From NCBI RefSeq assembly GCF_020520425.1, contig NC_079490.1, positions 6,572,001 to 6,636,000 on the forward strand: a stretch of DNA of 64,000 nt, given 5' to 3'. Positions 58,586-64,000 of the stretch are shown here, piece by piece (the stretch's first letter is position 1; each line of letters opens with the position of its first letter). The translations under genes and the position numbers were made by a program. The notes under the pieces were generated by a model. That model ran no database searches, had not been told where the DNA came from, and worked only from the letters and a program-made list of their open reading frames with translations. The stretch is from Spinacia oleracea (Eukaryota; Streptophyta; Magnoliopsida; Caryophyllales; Amaranthaceae).

Positions 58586-59317
58586 ACAATTTTCTCATAT
58601 TAAAACGATTTCGGGCAGCAAAACTTAGATATAACAACATGACACATTTCACCCGATGTTCATAATACAAATTAAAACCGTCAAAAAGTTACCCGATGTT
58701 CATAATACAAATTAAAACAGTCAAAAAGTTACTAAATTACTCAACTGTCAAATCACAAGCCATATCACTCACTTTTTATCTAGCTGTCATGTTATTAAAC
58801 GATAATTAAGTTAAATTATTCAACTGTCAAATTACAAGCCATATCACCTGCCTTTTATCTAGCTGTCATATTATTATTAAGCGATAATTAAGTACGTGAC
58901 ATCCGGTCTGATACTGTAAAATAGACGGAGTACGAAGTATAATTCACTCATTCCTATTTTAGCCGTTTGGCGCTTCTTCATCCTCTTCCTCCCTTCTGTA
59001 TCCATTTATTTGTCTCTTTCCACTCTCCCTCTTCGAGTTTCAGTAAGTAAATTCCCAGTTCCCAAATCCTGAAATCGCCGACATTTCTGTAGGACCCACA
59101 CAAATCCGTAAACCGACACCAAATCCACCATTAACGACACATTAATTACAAAACCCCATCTAAACAAACAAACAAACAAACAGAGCAGTAGTCCAGTAGA
59201 CCACCCTCTTTAATTCTTCCAGTTAAACTTCACTTTAAGTTCTGGAAAATCAAGCTTCTGAAAATCAAACACCCCCTACAAATTTAGGGTACTTACTAAT
59301 TAATTAATTATAGTAAG
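58586..59317. other. Upstream region of the GDSL lipase gene
   Basis: It contains a tandem pair of ACCCGATGTTCATAATACAA (about 58651 and 58691) and a diverged tandem pair around ATCACTCACTTTTTATCTAG / ATCACCTGCCTTTTATCTAG. A five-fold AAAC run lies near 59164. The CT-rich sequence from about 58970 is probably leader. No clear TATA box could be assigned. Confidence 0.45.
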
Positions 59318-62300
59318 ATGTTAGAAATGAAGTGTGTTTCACTGTCATTAATGGTAGCATTAGCAGTAATGGGATGCAATTTTGGTGTGGCAATTGGTGG
59401 GTGTCATAGACCTCCTGTCATTTTTAGCTTCGGGGATTCTAACGCCGACACCGGTGGACTCTTTGCCGGACTTGGTTATTCGCTCAATCCTCCAAATGGA
59501 CGCTCTTTCTTTGGCCGGCCTTCCGGCCGCCTTTCCGACGGCCGACTTATTCTTGATTTTCTTTGTAAGTTTGCTTTTTCTTATTTTAAGTTACTCATCA
59601 CTCCGTCCGTCTTGCATTTCGTATTAATTTCACGCATGTCAATACAACATAGTAATATTTTTAATTATCAATAAGTAAAAATTATAAAATTTGACATTCG
59701 AAAAGTATACGTTTAAGATCAATTTAACAAAATTTTACATACATGTGTTTTCCCTTCAGTATAAATCATCGAAGATAACAAAGGTGGTAGGTTATGTGAA
59801 TACTGAATAGGAGAAATTCCGAGTTAATTTCAATGATTGGAAAAAAAATTCAATCAAATGGCATTTTTGTAAATATTTTGCTTGAATATTGCAGGTGGTA
59901 TAATGTTAGGTGTTGATTGTCTACCATTTATTGTTGATTGTATATTTTATGATTGATGATGAATTATTAAAATGCAATATTGTTTATTGGTTAGTGATTG
60001 ACTGTATATTTATAGTTCATTAGTAGAAGCTTATTGTATATTACGAGTTGTTGACTGTATATTATATAGTTGTTAGTGCATTATAAAAATAAAATAATGA
60101 CCGTACATGTAGCCCATATTTGATGTCGTTGTACTTTAATCCACATTTAATGGCATTTTCGTAATAAAAGCATCAATTATTTACGAAAATGTCATTTGAT
60201 TGGAAAAATTTCCTAATCACTGAAATTAACTCGAAAAGACAATAGTGTGAAAATTAAAGTGTTTTAAGTAAAAAGAAAAGAAGTGAGTAATATGCCTAAT
60301 AAATATACTCCGTGGTTGTATTTTCGGTGCGTCGTCGTGTCAAAAGTTTGTACTCCGTATCATGTAACGTATGTAGTTGAATAATTTGAATATACACGAT
60401 AAATCATTATTCATTTCCTATAGTTTTATCAAACTTTTTGGTAGTTTATTATCTAATTACGCCAAAAGAAGCTAATTTCAGAACTAATTACGTTTCTTTT
60501 CATAATTATGTTATCCATTTCTTTCAACATTTGGTATAAAATTGAACCGATTTTGACACTTGATTAAAACTATCTTGGTTGGGGAAGAGCCTAATAGCCT
60601 ATTGCTTACATTTGCACGTATTATGATTAGGTGCGAATGCCTTACAAATCACGGGTAATATTTTTACTAATTACGGAGTAGTATTTTTACAACAAAATAG
60701 TAAAATAATCAGATGGTCACAAACTCACAACAATTTTTTTTTTAGATACAAGGAACTCCTAGTTGATCCTTGTAAAGTGCAGGGGTTGAATTTTCTACCA
60801 AGGCCATTTGAATTCAGATCCCTGATAAGTTTTACTTCCTCTGTTCATAAATACTCGCCCGTTTGATATTTTTACGGTATTCACATATTCAACTTTGATT
60901 ATTGTTGGTGATTTATATGTCAAATAAAACATAATAATGTGGGATCTTATTATATTCGTCTCAATACGTATTTTCAAAATATCAAACTTTTTATAATTTT
61001 TGCTTGGAGAGAATTTAAGATACTGACGATCTAAATTGTGCATTGATATGCCGTATGCGTGAAAGTGACAAACGTTGCGAGTATTTATGAACGGAGGAAG
61101 TATAAAATTATTAACTATACAAGCTAAAAATAAACAAATTTTGATGACATATTGATCCAAAGAGTTTGTATTGGTAAGATGTTGAAATTTCAAAAAAAAA
61201 AATTTACCAACAGCAGCACTATGTACACTTGAATTAGAATTTTGCCAATTTTAAATTTTCTAGTTAGATTTGGCATGAGATTTTGTAAGCAAGTTATTCA
61301 AAATTTGAATGAGAGAAAGTTGCACCTTTTCCCAGTTTGATGTCACGAGGTCCCCCACCATCTGTCTAAATGCAATCTTGTCTGATTGTTATCTAAATTC
61401 TGTGTACATCATGTTCTATTGTATTTAACCTATTGATTTTTTTTTTAGCATGGTAGATCCAAATATGGCTCTAAATTTTGTACCCAAGATCTGCATAATT
61501 TGGGTAAACATTGTGTCACTCTATATTTCTGCTAAAATAAGTGTGGCGTAATCAAACCATGACCTTTTATTAGACCGAGTTTAAAAGAGAAAATTCTCAT
61601 TGGTAACCCTTTGTAATTGCAGTTTTGATTTGGTAATCACAAAAAAAAATTACCATCTCGGGATAGTAGATGTTAACTAGTTTAACCAATAACGTTTCTC
61701 GAGCATGTTACTCGAAACCTAGAGGTATTGATCATGCTAGAATAGACTCTTTACTAGCACGAAGTATAATGTTACTTAGTGGCGTATCTTAGTGATGGCG
61801 TGAGGGGGTCAGCCCCCCTGCGGAAAATTTTGTAGTGTATTTTTAGTTCCGTTTCCCCCTAAAATTTCAGTATAATTGAGTGAATCTCATACTATATTGC
61901 TTAATTCTTCTATCGACACCCCTAGCTAGCCGGTTCAGACTATATTGCTTCATTCTTCCATTGGCCCCTTAGTTAAACGGTTCAAAATCCGCCACTGATG
62001 TTAATTCCTTTGTGAACTCAAATACTCCGTTGTATAAAGTAATTCCTCGTGTACACTCGAATAGTTGATGTAGCTCACTCTCCAGAATATATAGTAACAA
62101 GTAACAAACTTCTGAGATGAAAAACATTGTTTTTCTGATGCCACAATATAATAATTTGTAATTTTGGACAAGGATAGGATTTTTTCTGGGTGCAAATGAC
62201 CAAGGACAAGATCAGATCGCTGTCTCCCATGTACTTAATCTGTAGTTCTGATTTTTTGTACTGATATGCCTGGTGGATCGGATCTACTGTCACTCACAAA

Positions 62301-63864
62301 TAACCAAATCTCTGTCCTCAGATCTTCTATATAATGCATCATGTATGTCGGTTAGTACTTTTCATTAAAAAAAACAGGAGCAAAAACTTATGAACTGTGA
62401 GAACATTAGCTTCACCATGTCAATATTAGGCCATGTTCTTTTGAGCTGAACTGAACTGAACTCCTAACATGACTCTTTTGATGCAGGCCAAAGTCTGAAT
62501 ACCAGATTTTTGAGCCCATATCTGGAATCATTGGGTTCAGATTTCCGAAATGGTGCGAATTTTGCAGTGGTAGGATCCTCAACACACCCAGAATATAAGC
62601 CATTCGCCTTAAACGTTCAGGTTATGCAGTTTATTCACTTCAGAGGCCGATCCCTTGAACGTGCAGCTATAGGTTGTTGTTGACAGTGGTTCTCTTATTT
62701 CATTTTAGCATACTAATGACTAACGGAGTACTAAGTGTGACTGGATGTTTTGATGTAATCACTAAATATAACAGGGACTAGAGGATACATTAACGAAGAA
62801 GGGTTCCGAAATGCACTCTACATGATAGATATTGGACAAAATGACCTTGCTGATTCATTCTCCAAAAACCTTTCATATGCAGAAGTTGTCAGAACAATTC
62901 CTGTGGTTATCGAAGAAATCAAGAAAGCTGTTAAGGTGAATCTAGTTCTATTCGACTTATTTTGTTTGAACTTATCTGAACTTCACTTATCTAAACTTAT
63001 CTGAACTTATTTAAATGAGAAAACCTTATTTTGTCTGAAATAAGCTTATTTGTGTGTGAAAATGTATGAAAATAAACTTATTTTTTCTGAAATTATCTTA
63101 ACTTGACTTAACTGCACTTATCTGAACTTATTTTGCCTGAAATGAGTCAGAATAAGTCGAACAGAATAGAGCCTAATTTCCATCAGATTAAGGGTGATTC
63201 TCTACTCTTCCTGCATTCTTTCACGCACCTTGCTAAGTATAGTTTGTTGCTTTGATGTTTGTATAGGGATTGTATGATCAAGGTGGAAGAAAGTTTTGGA
63301 TTCACAACACCGGGCCATTAGGTTGTTTACCTCAAAAACTCTGGTTAGTTCAACACAAGGAGGGAGATCTCGATACCTCAAAATGCATCTCAAGTTACAA
63401 CTCTGCTGCACAATTGTTTAATACAGCACTTCTGCATTTGTGCCAAGCAATGAAATCTGAGTTACCAGATGCTACGATTGTCCATGTTGACATATACTCC
63501 ATCAAATACGATTTAATAAGCAATGGTATGAAATACGGTAAGTAATTTATTCAAGAAGCAAGGAATAATGTTGAAAATAAGATTTGATACTGATAAACTG
63601 ATGATTACTGTAAAATTATGAAATTATGCAGGATTTTCAAGTCCATTAATGGCTTGTTGTGGAGCTGGTGGGCCACCGTATAATTATAATATACAGATGA
63701 CTTGTGGTAATTATGGTTCTCAAGCTTGTAACAATGGATCCCAGTTTATAAGTTGGGATGGAATCCATTATACAGAAGCAGCTAACGCGATTGCAGCTAA
63801 AAGAATACTTTCTATGGAGTATTCTTCTCCAAAGATGCCATTCGATTTCTTTTGTCAGAAATGA
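59318..63864 (+). CDS. Secreted GDSL esterase/lipase
   Basis: SGNH-fold serine hydrolase, likely extracellular, acting on acyl esters; the natural substrate is unknown. Exons 59318-59564, 62487-62672, 62775-62935, 63267-63537 and 63632-63864 sum to 1098 nt, 365 aa, with the five-exon layout common in this plant family. A hydrophobic N-terminus (CVSLSLMVALAVMGCNFGVA) is a signal peptide. Block I is FSFGDSNADTGG with the nucleophile Ser. GRPSGRLSDGRLILDFLC follows, then NGANFAVVGSS (block II region), IDIGQNDLADSF (block III, with the oxyanion Asn) and block V WDGIHYTEAAN with catalytic Asp and His. CCGAGGPPYNYN precedes the last block, as in ENOD8/At1g09390-like members. The start is the first ATG (MLEMKC); the second Met at residue 4 is equally possible. 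AATAAA at 63926-63931, 62 nt past the stop, is a plausible poly(A) signal. No defects seen. Confidence 0.95.
60835..61100. mobile_element. Stowaway MITE in lipase intron 1
   Basis: It begins CTTCCTCTGTTCATAAATAC and ends GTATTTATGAACGGAGGAAG, flanked by TA. The interior shares TATTCACATATTCAACTTTG and ATTTTCAAAATATC motifs with the 32384 element. The minus-strand 132-codon frame overlapping it (60795-61193) is not a gene. Confidence 0.8.
61777..61997. mobile_element. hAT-type MITE in lipase intron 1
   Basis: The ends TAGTGGCG and CGCCACTG are inverted. The flanks ATGTTACT and ATGTTAAT are an 8-bp duplication with one mismatch. The GGGGGTCAGCCCCCCTG palindrome near the left end is typical of the AGTGGCGGA-type plant repeat family. 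Internal TTCTATCGACACCCC-like segments are tandemly repeated. Confidence 0.65.
62944..63174. mobile_element. AATAAGT/CTGAACTTAT-family MITE in lipase intron 3
   Basis: It begins AGTTCTATTCGACTTATTTT and ends AATAAGTCGAACAGAATAG, an inverted pair. The body is a string of TGAACTTATCT repeats. It starts only nine bases after the exon 3 end. Confidence 0.65.
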
Positions 63865-63925
63865 GAGTACACTGATCATGGACTTTGGCACATGTTTTCG
63901 CATCATTAAGATTGGTAAGTGTATC

Positions 63926-63931
63926 AATAAA
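63926..63931 (+). terminator. Poly(A) signal of the lipase gene
   Basis: AATAAA, 62 nt after the TGA. The spacing suits a plant near-upstream element. Confidence 0.5.
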
Positions 63932-64000
63932 AGAGTTCTGTGTTTGTTTTTACAAATGATTTCAGAAGCAATATGAAACTTTTTCAATCCAACAGTAATT

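Noticed and set aside
60795-61193. 132-codon minus-strand frame in lipase intron 1
   Set aside because: It is mostly composed of a Stowaway element, so it is an open frame by chance.

Overview
The window is plant nuclear DNA, from a core eudicot. Genes are split into many short exons with GT..AG introns, the background is AT-rich, and non-coding DNA is packed with small transposons. Stowaway-type elements (CTCCCTCCGT ends) and the scattered ACGGAGTA/TACTCCGT motif suggest Caryophyllales, most likely Amaranthaceae (spinach, beet or quinoa group). That placement is inference from sequence style, not from a search.

Five protein genes are supported, all but one complete. In order: (1) the 3' part of an ABCI19/20/21-type soluble ABC ATPase, + strand, ending at 4492; (2) a complete class I ADP-ribosylation factor, - strand, 13115-15926, 181 aa in five coding exons plus a leader intron; (3) a complete WAT1-related (EamA/DMT, nodulin MtN21-type) transporter, - strand, 17893-23757, 383 aa in seven exons; (4) a complete POLLUX-like plastid envelope ion channel of the PEC1/PEC2 type, + strand, 34553-56266, about 870 aa in 24 exons over 21.7 kb; (5) a complete secreted GDSL esterase/lipase, + strand, 59318-63864, 365 aa in five exons. 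They are unrelated housekeeping, transport and lipase genes with no sign of a cluster. Exon joins were checked by reading frame, splice dinucleotides and exon length modulo 3.

The rest is mobile DNA and its debris. The most notable items are: two members of one Mutator-like family (5515-5769 and 9834-12519) that share ends, have 10-bp target duplications and carry internal arrays of a roughly 21-bp unit; a 1.53-kb Mutator-like element (56767-58296) with ~145-bp inverted repeats and a perfect 9-bp target duplication, sitting inside a Stowaway-like element; a decayed Copia retrotransposon (38786-44214) with a perfect TGCAC target duplication and a chimeric 5' LTR, inside intron 3 of the channel gene; two Helitrons with both ends visible (30543-31287, 53410-54055); an hAT-type element with perfect 19-bp ends made of AAGCGC-rich DNA (49719-50262); a CACTA element nested in another inverted-repeat element (20166-20434); a tRNA-like SINE (28304-28489); and an internally deleted nuclear copy of plastid rbcL (26574-26801).

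No rRNA, intact tRNA gene, CRISPR array or bacterial-type operon is visible. No protein-coding system of unknown type was found; the novelty lies in transposon structure and nesting.
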